Source: Atherinomorus stipes (Eukaryota > Chordata > Actinopteri > Atheriniformes > Atherinidae). From it: a DNA stretch of 64,000 nucleotides. Below are positions 21,847 to 35,300 of this stretch, piece by piece. Under the pieces are notes generated by a model, which saw nothing but the letters and a program-made list of their open reading frames with translations, made no database searches and was not told the origin of the DNA. The stretch is taken from positions 434,001-498,000 of the forward strand of contig JALJCO010007085.1 of the NCBI GenBank assembly GCA_023101725.1. The letters are read 5' to 3'. Every line of letters starts with the position of its first letter. The first letter of the stretch is position 1. A program made the position numbers and the translations under genes.

Positions 21847-22719
21847 CACTGAGTGTCATTCACATGAAAGTTCTTGATCAGGTCTCTGATAATGTTTTGG
21901 TCATGTTGACCCTGGACAGACATCAGGGTTCAGATACATAAAACTCAGTTCTGGAGCTCATGCATATGTTACTTGTACGTCTGAAATTTGTCATGAAGCA
22001 ATTACTACTTCTGCGATTTTAACAGATATTGTAGTTTATTGATCTTCCTTTTTTAAGTCTTCACTCTTCAGTTAGCGTTTTAATTTGTCTTTGTTGGGTC
22101 ACAGTTTCTTAACTGCCAGTAATCGAGACTGATTTAAAGAAATCTCCTAATGAGTCGATTTAGGTCACATCAAAGGACAAAGAAGTACTCAGATCTGAGG
22201 CGTCTCAGGGCATCAGGTCATTAAAATGCTTAAGTGCTTGAATTTTTTTATGTTGAGCAGTTTTAACATGGTATCCAGATTTCTTTTTTTCCTTTTCCTT
22301 TTATTTTTTTTAGTTTTACATAAACAAATCTTATTGAGAACATGACCAATACAATCAAATATGTTGAATCTTCCGGAACAAGTATGCATTAAATGTTCTT
22401 AACTAAAATTAAAGAAGGCTCTCCAAATTTAAACCAATTAAAAGCAATAACTTTTAACTCTTAGCTGTTATTTTAACTTTTTTTTGTTGGATTCTGGTTA
22501 ATTCTTTACTTTTACAGTGGAACTGCACCTTTTCCTGCTGTATAGTTACAGTATTGTCAAGTTACAGCATTAAAGTGTAGATATCACTGCAGTAATAGAA
22601 GATTGACATGCTGATTGTAGACAGGCAGTAAAACAGCCCCCTCCCTAACACATAGAAAATTTGCTGGATGGGGTTTTAGCATCTTGCAGTTATTTGTATT
22701 TTGTATCATTATGGTACAT
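21847..22719. other. Duplicated lectin-unit spacer without a gene
   Basis: Related to 19325-19710 (CATGAAA, AGTTCTTGATCAG, GGACAGACATCAG and GACAGGCAGTAAA blocks in the same order). No coding potential. Confidence 0.5.
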
Positions 22720-22897
22720 TTTTACTGAATTTATTTGAGAACTATTGCAAATCATATAGTGTGTAATACTTACCTGTACTAAAACTTGATGTAGCTAGCC
22801 TTAACAATATGTGCAGGCAGCTGATTTCCAATCATAGTTTTAGCATGTGTGTGTGCGTAGAGAGAGAGAGAGACAGTATATACATATTGTATATATA

Positions 22898-22938
<41 letters not shown>

Positions 22939-23580
22939 TACACACACACATCGGTAGATTGATAGACATATTGTGTCTTTATCATTTAAAACACAAAGGT
23001 TTGTGTCATGTTTGTCTCAGACGTAGAAGTAAGCATAAATGGCTCCTTTGTGGAAATGTCATGATACTTGATTTGGAAGTATCCCGGTTACTACTTTACT
23101 ATTCCAAATAGTAAAGTCTAAAGTACTTTAATACCATCAAGCCACATCTATCTGCCCTCCTTGTGGAGATCACTGAGATTTTGTCATGAACTATTTTAAA
23201 TGTGTTTTTCATTATTCAAATTAATTAATTCAGATTACCACTTTAAACCAATCACAACTTGACAGTAAATGAATAAGCAAGAAAAGACAATAATCTCACA
23301 TGTAATGTCACATAAAACCTATAATTTATTCATTTTCAGTAAAACTTTGACATAGTAAAACGCAGCTTTAGAAAAGACATGACTTCAGCTGTCTAAAGGT
23401 TGAGGGGAGCAGGGGAGACATATTGCTTTGTGACTGACATTGTTTTCATTTATAACAGATAAATAACAATATACCAAACATTGGCATATTTACACATCAA
23501 CAATATTACAATAGTACAAAGCTTTCAATGTGTTCTCTCTTGCATTGTGAACTTTGTAGGTTTTTTTTTTTGTTTCATGC
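22720..23580 (-). pseudogene. Gutted lectin unit
   Basis: From 22720 to about 23050 it matches the 3' flank of copies 1 and 7. About 23105-23178 matches a short coding piece around the WMWSDG region (AGTAAAGTC, ACCATCA, CCACATC, CTGCCCTCCTTGTGGAGATCACTGA). From 23380 to 23575 it matches the upstream flank of copy 1. Most of the CTLD, the signal peptide and the promoter are gone. It marks the end of the array. Confidence 0.7.
22862..22936. repeat. (GA)n/(TA)n microsatellite
   Basis: A short AGAGAGAG tract is followed by an imperfect and then perfect TA repeat, inside the lectin unit relic. Confidence 0.85.
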
Positions 23581-24568
23581 AAACAAGTTTGAACAACATT
23601 GAATTTAGAAAAACTTAACTTTACACAATCATGACAGTGGCTGGTAAAACACTCAACAGCCTCCCATTGGTTTGCCCTGTTTAAGGTTTGACAGCAGAAA
23701 ACAGAGAAGCATCGTCACACACACAAGCTCCTCTGCTGCCACCAAGTGGCCACAAAACACAGAAAAAGTGCTTTTAAATCTATTTCTCAAGTGTGCACTT
23801 TCACACTGTAGAAGCTCTGAACATGGCACACGAACCAAGACAGTTTATCACCATAAATAAACATTATATTTCAATAAATAACCAACATAATTATTCTGCT
23901 CTTTGAAGATAAGCAGAGGAGTGTCTGTGTATATATGCACATCATGTACAGCTGAATAGTAAAATGACCACAAGGCCTTTGTATCTCACTGAACATGAAG
24001 AGATCGTGGCTCCGATTAATCAGCTCTAGCAGTCAAAGAATCTCAGTCTTGGTTTTTGCCAAAATCATCTTTAAAATGACAATGACATAATGAAGAGATG
24101 GAGTAACACAGGGTGCCACATATAAAACTTTGGAAACACATTGTTGCTTCATTTCCTTTCACTCACAGGTTGCTGACATACTGTTTCGTACAGCAGCTAA
24201 TGCCAGCGCACTTTACGTAAATGAAGTTAAATTAGATTTCAAAACGTCTCTGGTGCCATCTGTGCTGTTGTTAATCATAACAGACTGAATTATTTATCAA
24301 ATATTTAAATGGCTTTGACACCTTTCCAGTTTCAGTTAACACCTTTGGATGAGAGCATGCAAAGTATGTCAGTGTTTTGGTGACAATGACAGGATCAAAC
24401 CTCTTTTCAACAAGTTTATATCATTTTAATGCAATCAGGAGCGTTGAACACAAATAAAGATCTTTTTTTTCTTATTATGAACCAAAGTTGCAATTGGAAC
24501 TAAATTTATTTGAGAAATTTCAATTATTTGTCATAAACTTGAGTCATTATTGTAGAAGCATACAGCTT
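23581..24568. other. Intergenic between lectin array and rapgef5
   Basis: No exon, RNA gene or clear mobile element seen. Confidence 0.4.
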
Positions 24569-26216
24569 TTTATTCTTAAAGGCTTCATGTTGAAATGTTA
24601 ATCAACTCTTGCTGTATCATCTCCTCTGTATTGCACTTTATCCCCCACTTTGTCTTAGGAATTTTGAAAAAGATGTGGCACATGCATCAATATGTAACAT
24701 TTATAGCAGAAATGTACCACTGACATGACTGGTGAGGATTAAACAGACACAAGGCAACAACATTAATAATATAAACACTGATAAGGTTGGTTGAACATCG
24801 TTCCTTAACTTAAATTACGGTGATTAGTTTCAAAATCCTTAATGATTCTTGTCTTCCAATGCTGCATTCCTATCCCACAGTGGGCCAACATTAATAAGTC
24901 AGACAGGTGATTGAAGAACAAATAAATGTCTCACATCTTGTGGCTGTGCAAACAGGACCATGTAATTTCCTTGTGCTTCCATCCTCCTGTCTGCACTCTG
25001 TGTTGGTTCTCACAGTTTACATGAGACCACTTCTGAGTGAAATGATCTTTTCAGTCAGTCAGACTTATCAATGTCCGTTTGAACATAATATAGTGGAGCA
25101 GAGCTTTTCTAATGTGCGTTGCTTTGAATGAACTAAGTTAACATAATAAACATTAAAGATTTATAGAAAAAAAGGGAAAAATTCTCTACACTGAGGCTGT
25201 GTTTCCATGGCAACCTGACGTGATACAATCACACACCCTGAACTCGGTCAATCATAATGTCAGAAAGCATCTCTGCGAGGAGTCAGATCAGCTTTACATG
25301 ATCGAGGATGAGACGTCATGGCAGAGCTCCTTCCAGGAAGCCAGATGTGTGATTCTGATGCAAAGCAAGAGCTCGCAGGTACAGCTGTGCTGCAACACTT
25401 TAAACATTTGGCACTGAGAAGTGTTTAGGTCCATAGTATATACAATATGAAATTATCAGACTCTATTCACACTAAGACATCATAGAGAAGAGTGCACGAG
25501 GAGTGTTTGGCTAAAAGTCAACCAGGACTTGAAAAGGTAAAGAGGATCCATGCTGCTAAGCTCCACATCGTATACCCGATACTACAGCATGTATCCTGGA
25601 TGTGCACTTATCTCTTAGTAAATACCAGCATGTGCTATGCAGATGAAATCATATAAGACCACCCATGGTGCAGATTTTGTCCAAAAGATTTCAAACAAAT
25701 CAAACCCTTGAAATGTTCCCGTGTTTAAAATGATGACGAGGTTATCAAATCCTTGTTGACTTTCAAAGGTGTAGCAAGACTGGCAAAATTAAAGTAACCT
25801 GATAAACAGCCTCATAAATAACCAAAGACTCACAAATACAAAACAAAAGCAAACTCAGTCTGTAGGACACTGTACAAACTAATTACAGCCTTCTCCCCTC
25901 CTCGGTTTGGCAAACCTCCATCTTTCTGTGCAGATGCTGCTCTGGTACAAGTTCACAGGGTGTGTGTCGACTTTATGAATCCTTTACAAGCTCATGTTCG
26001 GTGTAAGAACGGGCAGAGTGCAGCTGCGTCTTCATGGGTTTGGTCAGAGCAGACCTTGTTGTCCATCCGACATCACTGCTGGTTGTGTGATCTTGTTGCC
26101 GTGTAAATGTGAGTGTTTGACATTTTGGCTGTACAAAGTGTCCTGGGTGTCACACATGTTGGCATTTCCACTGCGCCGTGTGCACTTTGTTTGTGAGGGC
26201 ACATGAATGTGTGCGT
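24569..26216 (-). other. rapgef5: Probable rapgef5 3' UTR
   Basis: Sequence directly after the rapgef5 stop codon. AATAAA occurs on the minus strand at 24569-24574 and 24505-24510; either would give a 3' UTR of about 1.6-1.7 kb. The extent is inferred from these signals only. Confidence 0.4.
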
Positions 26217-26335
26217 TTAAGCACGTGGCTCCAGTTTGTGCGACAGTTCAAAAAGCGTCTGCTGATTGTCGATGATGTGCAGGTAGTGAACGCTCGCTCT
26301 CACCTCCGCACTGTCCACCCCAATCACCTCGTTGC
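26217..26335 (-). CDS. rapgef5: rapgef5 terminal exon
   Basis: Begins after GTCCCAG and encodes [11 protein letters not shown] through [20 protein letters not shown] to the TAA at 26217-26219. This is the end of the RasGEF domain and the family C-terminus. Confidence 0.88.
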
Positions 26336-29300
26336 CTGGGACATGGACACAAAATACACAATAAGTCAAGCAGAAGTTGTTTTTTTCCAGAATAGATCAA
26401 TAAGACACACATTCAAAACAAATGCACTGCAAAAACTGTAAAGCCACGGTAAGAAAATAATAACCTCTCTGAAAATGGTTGCTTAGAAACAGAAAAAGGA
26501 ATCAGCTGACTCTGGTGCAGGGGCAGTACCCTAACTCAGCTGTAGATGGCGGTAAAATTCCTCACAATGAACTGGTCCAACAATGCAGTTTTCTCCAAAA
26601 CACTGGTGCATCTGTCAAATCATCTTTACATTTTGCAGTGAGGACATGAGTCCAAATATTTCATATTTCGCATGACAAAGTCTTTAAAAAGCAGCCCTGC
26701 AAAAGCAGGCAACCTGAACATTTACTTCAATGAACATGTAAGTGTAATCACAATTACAAGTTATCATCTTATTGTTTACAAACAAGATGGACACCATGTT
26801 TAGCTATGGTTTCATTGTAACTGCCCATCATTAAGGCTTTGATAGAACATTTTAAAATACATGCTGGTGCATGGATGTTTTTCTGTATGGCACACATCAA
26901 TTTCAACAGTACAAGGCTGCATGTTTCTATCTGTCGTCATTTGTAAGAAATAATTACTAGAAAGGATGTTGTTCTTCCAATATTTAGCTTTACCATTTCA
27001 AAAGCTTCTGCCACTTAACCAAGACTGAAAAGATATTCCCCACACTTGCATCATACAGCCCAACTCCTTTTCTTCCCATCTGTTGGCTGTTTATGATCCA
27101 CAGTGACTGATAAAAACTATCAAACTAAAACCTTAGCCTTTGTTGTCACTTGTACTGAACAAATTAACTGAGAAATGCAAGGACTCACCTGGTTGGTCAC
27201 TTTGGCAGTGGCGAATCATTCTCACAGTGTCTGCAATCATATGCTGTTGGTGTGAGAGAAGACATGCTGCGTCAGTCTAAACTGTCAAGATCACCGTTTT
27301 AACTGTTAATGTTTACGGTTGATGAAGGTACTGAGTTGATAATTAGCCATCCAAAAATAAAAACATCACATTTAATTGGTTTAAGGCACAAATTCAAGCA
27401 CTGAAAGACATCACAGAGCCAACTCCACTCACCAGCTTCTCAAAGTTGACCAGGTTGTCGTGGAAGGTCTTATTTCCCTCATGAATAAAAGTGATATCTA
27501 AAAGCAGCAGAGAAAGATATTAAGATTTACTTCTGTGTTTTTTATGGGGTTGGTGCTTATGTGTGCATACTGTGTGTGGAAGGTTGTGAGGATACCTTTT
27601 AGGAGAAGAGGCATGAAGGGGATCTTTGGAGGTTTCATCCTTTTAAAGGCCTCTCTGTAGGCTTTGTGGTTCAGAGATGGATCCTGGAAAGAAGAGAGGG
27701 AAAAAAAAAAGAGAAAACACTTGGTGATAGAGAAGACTTAGAAAATGTGGAAAGAATGAGGAATCTGGACATCAAGTAATTAAACAAAATGTTTTCAGGC
27801 TCAACGTGTGTCCCTCTGTTCTTACTGTGATGAGTTCCAACTCTGAAAAAAGCTTCTTGAACTTCCCCGGACATTTCTTAAAAAGGCAAAGAAAAAAGAA
27901 AATATTCAGAGCTGGATTCAAAATATAAAGTTTTCAGTGTAATAAATGCACAGTAACACACAGCCTTACCTCCCATGTTTGGTTAAGCCGGCTGACTGCA
28001 GCCGTGTTGAGACCCATAATGATGGCGAAAGCAGAGTTGAGATTTCTTTGGGCTTTACAGCTACGTTTCACATAAAACAAGAAGAAACGGAAAAAAATTA
28101 CACTGGAGAAAAAGTGTCATCTAGAGTTTTATTTGGTTATTACAGTATTACTGGATGTGCATGTTCTTACTGAGCTGCAATCTTTATGAACTTCTTGAGC
28201 AGCTGCACTCTCTTGTTGAGCGAAACACACATGAGCACCTCGGACATGACCCACTGCTGGACTTCGTTACAGCGCTGGAGCAGGACGGAGAGCGCTGCCG
28301 TGTAGCCAGAGCCAGGAGCACGGCTTAGGGTGTAGTACACCAGCTCCTGCTGCATGTGGAAGGAGGGAAATCTATTTAAAAATACATTCACCGCTGTATA
28401 CAGTTCTTTTGAAAAGTCCACATGAGACATTCTGGGCTTTCAAGAGATTATTTAAAAAGAAAAGGTCAAAATAAAATGTTAAAAAAAAGATTATCAGATG
28501 ATGAAATGTATATTTGGAGGAAAAATATCAAGAATAAAGCCTGTCAAAAGTTTGCTGAGGGCAAACTTACATATTTACCAGACATATCTGGTAAATATGC
28601 AGCTCTCTAAGGAACATAAAACCAAACTGTTTTTATATTTCTGAACCAGTATTTTAAAATTAGGGGCTTGTGTTCATGTAAAAATCAGGAAAATCTCAGA
28701 CTAAAATGTATTTTTCTTCTATTAATGATGCATCTTCTAATCTCCTGAATGAGGAGTTCAAAGGTTTAAATGGATCAATACTGCCAAAGAGTTCATATTT
28801 ATGACTGTACGATAAGAACTGTGCGCATTTCTTAACACCTAACAACAACCAACAATCCTTTCCTTTCTTTTATCATCTCTTATCTTCTGGTTTTTGGATC
28901 AATGACTTAATCACATCCTTTTCTGGTCACTTTTTGCTGTGCTTTTCTTTATGTTAAAGCTTGACAAAAACCACAAGAAATTCATCTTACAATAATAAAA
29001 AGCAAACAGATAATGTTCCTTTTTCAAAAAGACTAAATGTCTACTCTTCCTAAAAAAAAGACAAGAATATTCATATTATCAAAGTAACTGTATAAGAAGC
29101 AGCCCATGTCTCTTCCTGTGAGCTGTGCTTAACCATTTTCCCAGAAAAGACTCAGCTCTCAAAGCTTTTCAGCTGCAAGCTCAGCTGTGCAGGTCTTGTA
29201 GGCATTTGCATCTTTAATACTTCCATTCCTGCAATCTCTGTCAAGAATATGAATTTATTATCAAGCATGGACACACAGCACATATATTTGCATGTGAAAG

Positions 29301-32300
29301 TGTACCTCATGGATGGATTTGAAGAGGCTCCAGTCCAGGTGTGTGAGCGCTGCTGCCACGTCCCAAGTGTTGATCCCTAAGAGCCGAACTGGCCTCCTGC
29401 TTAACTCAGCACTGTCTGTTAAAGGAGGCTGCACATAAAAACACACAAAACTAAGTAAAAGATGTGAACATAAGACAATGCAGACAAAGAAATAAAGACA
29501 GCAAATGTATACAGATACTCTGTGTGTGTGGGAACTGAGTGATCTCTTTCACTCTCTGTATTAACTTTTGGACAATAACATTATTTAGTCAAAACATTCT
29601 AAAGAAACAACATGACACAAACAGCAAGTTCAAATTCTTCCTGCTAACATATAAGGTGGTTGTGATTCCTTTAATTAAACTATTCTGTTCAACTCAAGCC
29701 TGTAACAGATTAGCAGCTTTGCATGTGTGGGGTAACTGATAAATTCAGCAGACAAAATGACAAAACAGGCCTGAAAATATCAACTCATCTACAACTTGGA
29801 CAACTGATTTTTCAAACTAGTGTTTATATGGAATATAAACTTCTGGGGAACTGTAATCTAAAATGCTCACCTTTGAAAAGTTTTTTAAAGGATTACAGCA
29901 GGAGCTGCACCGTAAAAGCTATGCTAGCACAGAAAAACACATTTCTTGCAGCAGCATCACTGTCTCACATGCTTTCTCTTTTATTCACCTGGTCTGAGTG
30001 TCTCCAGTGAAAATATGTCTCTTGGAGCACCTTCACATCTGATTCAACATGACGTTATCACAGCAAACGGTTCACCAGCAGTAATATTGGAAAATTAGAA
30101 CAGTTTCCTAAAATAATCTGACTCACTTTGGACATGCAAGTGGTGTCTTTAGTTTAAAAAGGAACATGATTAAATGATAAAAAATTTTGGAACAAAAACA
30201 GAGAAGAGAGTATTCACGTACCAAGATCTCAGTAAGATCCCTGCGACAGGCCACGAGCTTCCCCTGTGGGGTCAGAGACTCTGAATACACACAGTCACTG
30301 GGCTGCAAGACCCTTCGCTCTGCAAAGATGGATGAAGGAAACAGACATGAAGAGGACAGATGAGTGCCAAGGGTGATTTTCTTTCCAGGTTTATCTTTGA
30401 GAAGTCTTTATATGTATGAATTAACTTTGAAGTAATACACTCGGGGTGCATTTATTTACTATGTTTTGTACCTCCAGTGTGTGAAACCACAGCGAGCACC
30501 ATGTCTTCCTCTGCTCTGTCCATCTTCATGCCAACAATCCGCAGCAGCTCATGAGCCTCCAGTGTGGGGTGTGTGTGGACACTTAGGTAGGAGTCAGCAC
30601 TCACATGCACGCAGCATATCACTGGATTATAAATGGAGAAATCATCACCGTAAATGAGAAAATACAAATAATGAAGTGCTGTTATGCAGTTCTGAAGAAG
30701 ACTAATGAGGGAGACTTGTGTTAATTAAATACACAAGTAGACAAAAATACTGCGTATGTCCAACTTAAAAAAATTCCATTTGTGCACTGAAATTAAAATC
30801 AACTCACTTCCATTTTACATAAATGTATGCAGCTTTGGACAAAATGCTGTGTTGGTGTGTGCGTGCATTCACCCTCTCTAGTCTCCGTCTGTGGACTGCG
30901 GAGCTGCAAACAGTTTTCCTTCAAACTCAACTGCTGATACATTTGTTTGCTCTGGCAGAGAAAACAGAAGAAACATGAAGGTTCCAAGTACTTTATCAGT
31001 GCTTATTTTTCTTTTCTTTTTTTTTGGGCTCTGACAGCATCTCTGGTATCTCTATATCCTTTTTTCTTTTACAATATAAGACTGCTTCTTCATACCTTTT
31101 GGCTGGGAGGGCAGTCATCCACTGTGCTAGAAGAAGCAACACACAGCAGTGAGGATGGACACAACAGACACAAAAACTTGTGGATATTAGATTTAACACA
31201 GTCGTTCTGGATAGACAAAAGCACTTACTGCCGGCGACGCAGGAGTTTCTGAAACTCCTTCAGGTCTCTCTCTAGAGTGGGGAACTCATACAGATCTTCT
31301 AAAACACACCTGTAAAGGGTCTGAACAGACAAAGAAGGATTCATGACATCAAGGCTAATGTAACTTCTTTCTCATTAATAGTAAATACTCATTTGATAGA
31401 AACAGATTTTATGTACAGGTTTATAATAAAGATTTCCTCATGATGATAGGGTTTAAGCCAACAAACATTTTAGAGGTCGGAAACAGCTGTCATTGTGGGG
31501 GGCAGAAAGCTGCCTGGTGGATTAGAACCAGAACTGATGGGTTCTGTGGTTATTTTGACACTAAAGCACTAATCTGTAGGAAGAGGGAGCATGGCTATTA
31601 ATACCTCAGATGCAGAGAACACTGAGATCCTGTAAGAACAAAGCATAACATACATGCTTATGTCTTGGTATAAATAGTATAGAGAAGATTTCATTTCACA
31701 CACGCACTGCACTGTGGGTCGCTGTAGATGAGCATTCCTCTCTGGGGTCCTTCTTTATAATTCTGACATAGCATACATTTTTTTTTGCTCCGATACTCAC
31801 TATATGCCATAGTTATAGTTGCGCTGTAAGACAAACATCAGCAGTGGCTAACGCAGATCAAAATTACAATGCCAACTATTTCAACTATAACAACATGCAG
31901 AAGTGCATGCATCTTTAAGCTTGGTAAGTCTGAACAGACGCATCAAGAAAACAAACACATTTTCACTGCCAATATTGATATTTGTGTCATTTACACATGA
32001 AAAACACCCACATTGAATTCAGTCATCTGTATTCAGCTGGTTTTCTTTATTTCAACAACTTCTAATCACAGAACAGCTTACTTTTTCATTTAAATTATAA
32101 GCCAACATTTTTTTTCAATCAGTGAACTACTTGAAAAATCAACTGATTAAGAGTGTTGCTACTTTCTGTTAACACTGTCGCATTTGTTAGAGAAAAATAA
32201 AGAGAAAGACTGAAAGAAAAGATAGTGTAATACTACTATGTGTGCACGTAGGAGAATTAGACACCAGTAGAACCCCCCCCCCCCCCCCACCACCACCACC

Positions 32301-32334
32301 ACCACACACACACACACACACACGCACACACACA

Positions 32335-32374
<40 letters not shown>

Positions 32375-35300
32375 CTCCTTATCGTTGTCATTGACCACTG
32401 TAGCCTTCTATCCCAATTCTCCTCTCATCCCTCTGTTACTAGGCAACTATCACCTGGGTTACGCACTCCATATGAGATTATACCCTTGCCAACCCTACCA
32501 CTTTGGTTTCCATGGCAACATGCCACTGAGCAACGGGGCTGTCGGGTTATGGAGGGACAAGTGATTGGTGACAGTGTTCAGTTTGGAATGCGTGGATGTT
32601 TGGATGTGCGTCCGTTCTGTGCTTTTTCCATTTTTGGTGACTCATCTTGAATATCTTATAAAGCCTAATGTGAAAATAGGAGGAACACAATGGATACTAG
32701 AAAGACCTGTGGTCAGAAATGTGACACTTTATAATCTATTCAGATTACCTCCAACCCCCACAGATGCTATTTTCATTTCATAAATGGAAGAGAATATTGA
32801 TGTTTGCATATTTTACTTGGTACTTATTAGTGAAAGCAAATACATACAGTCATGACTACTTTAATATTATTCTCACAGAATAACACAACTAATTACGATT
32901 ATACCTTTTCATTCCTCACATGACACACTATAAAAGGGTTGCTTTTTGTTTTCTTTGTAAAAGGGATGAGATGAAAACACAAATAGGGTTCTGCTGTGGA
33001 AAAAAAGATTAAATGTTCAGTTTTCCATAAGACTCACAGTAAAAAGCTCAGAGAAGACCCCCCACCACCACCCCACCACCACACACACACACACACACAC
33101 AATTTTTAGCTTTCTATCTTGCTTTAAAAAAAAAAAAAAAAAAATCTCAATGTCCAGTCAGACAGAACTTACGGGAGGAAAACCACATTTAATAACACGA
33201 CAGGGAGGCAAATGAAGATGAATGAATCCTCCGATTCGCTCTTGATATGTGTGGAAGGACACCTGAAGATCGAGCCCATCAGACATGCTATATAAACAGT
33301 GCACATTAGCAATGTGCGGAAAACCATTACTCTTACCTTCATGAAGCTCCTGATGTGCTCCTCTTCCTTTAGGAAGTCCTTATAAAGCCTGCTCCAGTGG
33401 GAGACCAGCTGCAGTACCTTACGCTTCCTGAAGAGGGCGTCTTTGCCCTCCTCCTGCCCCCTGCAGCGAGCGCTGCTATAGGTGACGGGGGTCAAGGAAA
33501 CAACAAAGGACACGAGGGGGGCTAAAAAGATGTGCATGATGGTGCTTGTGTTTGCATGTTGGAAGGATATTGTCCCAACAGCGCCTGACAGAGGTCATTT
33601 GTGGACATGAACACAAGGTAGGTCAACAGGAAGTCATCGAGCAGCATCTCTGAAACACAAAGAAGACGTTATAAGTCTCAACCGAGGTGGTCAAAAAGAA
33701 GTTTTCTTCATTAAATTTTGCACATTTTCTTTGATTTCTTTGATCATAACTTTGAAACAAGAAATTCAAAGCTCAACTATTTCATATGAGTTTGAAGAAG
33801 AATATTAAGAATATATTTTTGAAAACAAAATCTTTGATTATAACTTCTTGGCTTGCAAGTAAAAAGAACAGACCTTCCTGCTACAGCTTATTTTCCCATT
33901 TGTCTGTTTTATTAGTTCTTGAGCACCTTAAAAGTGGTGTAAATGATGAGTAAAGCCCCCCCCCCAATGGATATAAACCCTGACTCAATCATCATTCAAC
34001 TCTCCACATGGCAGCACAACAGAACAATTTAAGGTCCGTTGCCCACCATGTTTTTTTTTTCTGTTTGCTTTCCCCTTTAATGGCATGCAAATATGCAGTT
34101 TTGATTCCACCTCTCATGGAATTATTTTTTGGCACAACATGCAGCAACTTCACATGTAAAAGGCTGCAGACCTCAGCTGTATAGTGTCTGCCCAGAATCA
34201 AACCTGGGGACTAGGTGGGAAACAAAGAGGCAGACAGATAAAAGACGATTGGAGAGCAAAAACAAGCTCTAAAAGAAGTGAATTAGATTAGAATATTTAC
34301 AACACAAGTGGCTGCACATTTGAAGTGACATTCTCTTATCCATCTACTGCATGTTAATACATTTAAAGAATTCCTGACCTGCACACTGAAAATGGCCGGT
34401 TTGGATCAATATTTTGAACTTCCAATAAGGCAGACTAGGTCATTTGTTTTGGCAAAAAGATATTTATCATCTTTACCACAGCTGCAATCTCACAGGGGCT
34501 GATTAAAAACCTGGCCTACTAAAATAAGCTCCCCTCTGAAACCACTTTGCAGCATCACTATCTGTCCAAGACAAGGGCTTTTTCCCTACACTTAAGACTC
34601 TGTAGGCTGACCATCATCATCCCCATCATTCTCACACTGCCCTTTATTATAACACTAAAATGCAAACTTAATTAGGTTTCTTTGAAAACTTCAGTAGGTC
34701 CGTGGGTCAAACTAAAGTTTGGTTGCAAATGTTTGAGAGACTAACAGTTAGATACCCGCTTTTTTTTTTGGGCAACAATCAGATAAATCCTTTCCAAGAA
34801 CTGCTGCTCAGTTTTGATGAAACACCGTATCAGTATATCTCTCTTCTTTAGTTACACATCTACAGTAGTTTGCAATGATAATCTTGTTGGAATGCTTCTA
34901 ACAAGAAATAAACACCTCTTCTTCTTGCCCCCCTTTGAATGAGCATCTGTCTAGAAACTTCACAATCAGCAGACCAAATCTTTCAGGGGGTGAACTTTAA
35001 AGAGATGTTTTTTTTCTTTCAGTGGGGCTGAAGTATTACTGAATAGCCAACGCCTTACTGCAGTAGACAGCAGTTAAAGCGTTTTCAGTTTGTAGAATTA
35101 CCAACAAGTACAAATTTAAACAAAACAAAAGAAAAAATAAGGGGCTATGAGAAGAGCAAAGTTTCTGTCATCTTTAACAGCTCAAAACTCAGATTTGACA
35201 GCAACTTCCTTCTGTGCAACCATTTTATGTGAATGTGATGCTATACAAAAATCTACAAATGAATGTTTGAGTTATTTAAAAGGTTGAAAAATTAGCTCTT

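Larger units (their letters stand above)
31321..33336. other. rapgef5 intron with microsatellites
   Basis: About 2 kb. Apart from the repeats listed separately, no gene or transposon end is seen. Confidence 0.5.

Noticed and set aside
32159..32398. Cys/Val-repeat open frames
   Set aside because: Translation of a CA microsatellite.
33461..33537. Continuation of the REM exon as one open frame up to 33537
   Set aside because: The extra residues have no resemblance to the family; an AG acceptor directly before GGGGCAGG with the right phase explains the exon better.
34170..34215. Second B-box-like motif on the minus strand
   Set aside because: No matching A box or tRNA fold; not supported as an RNA gene.
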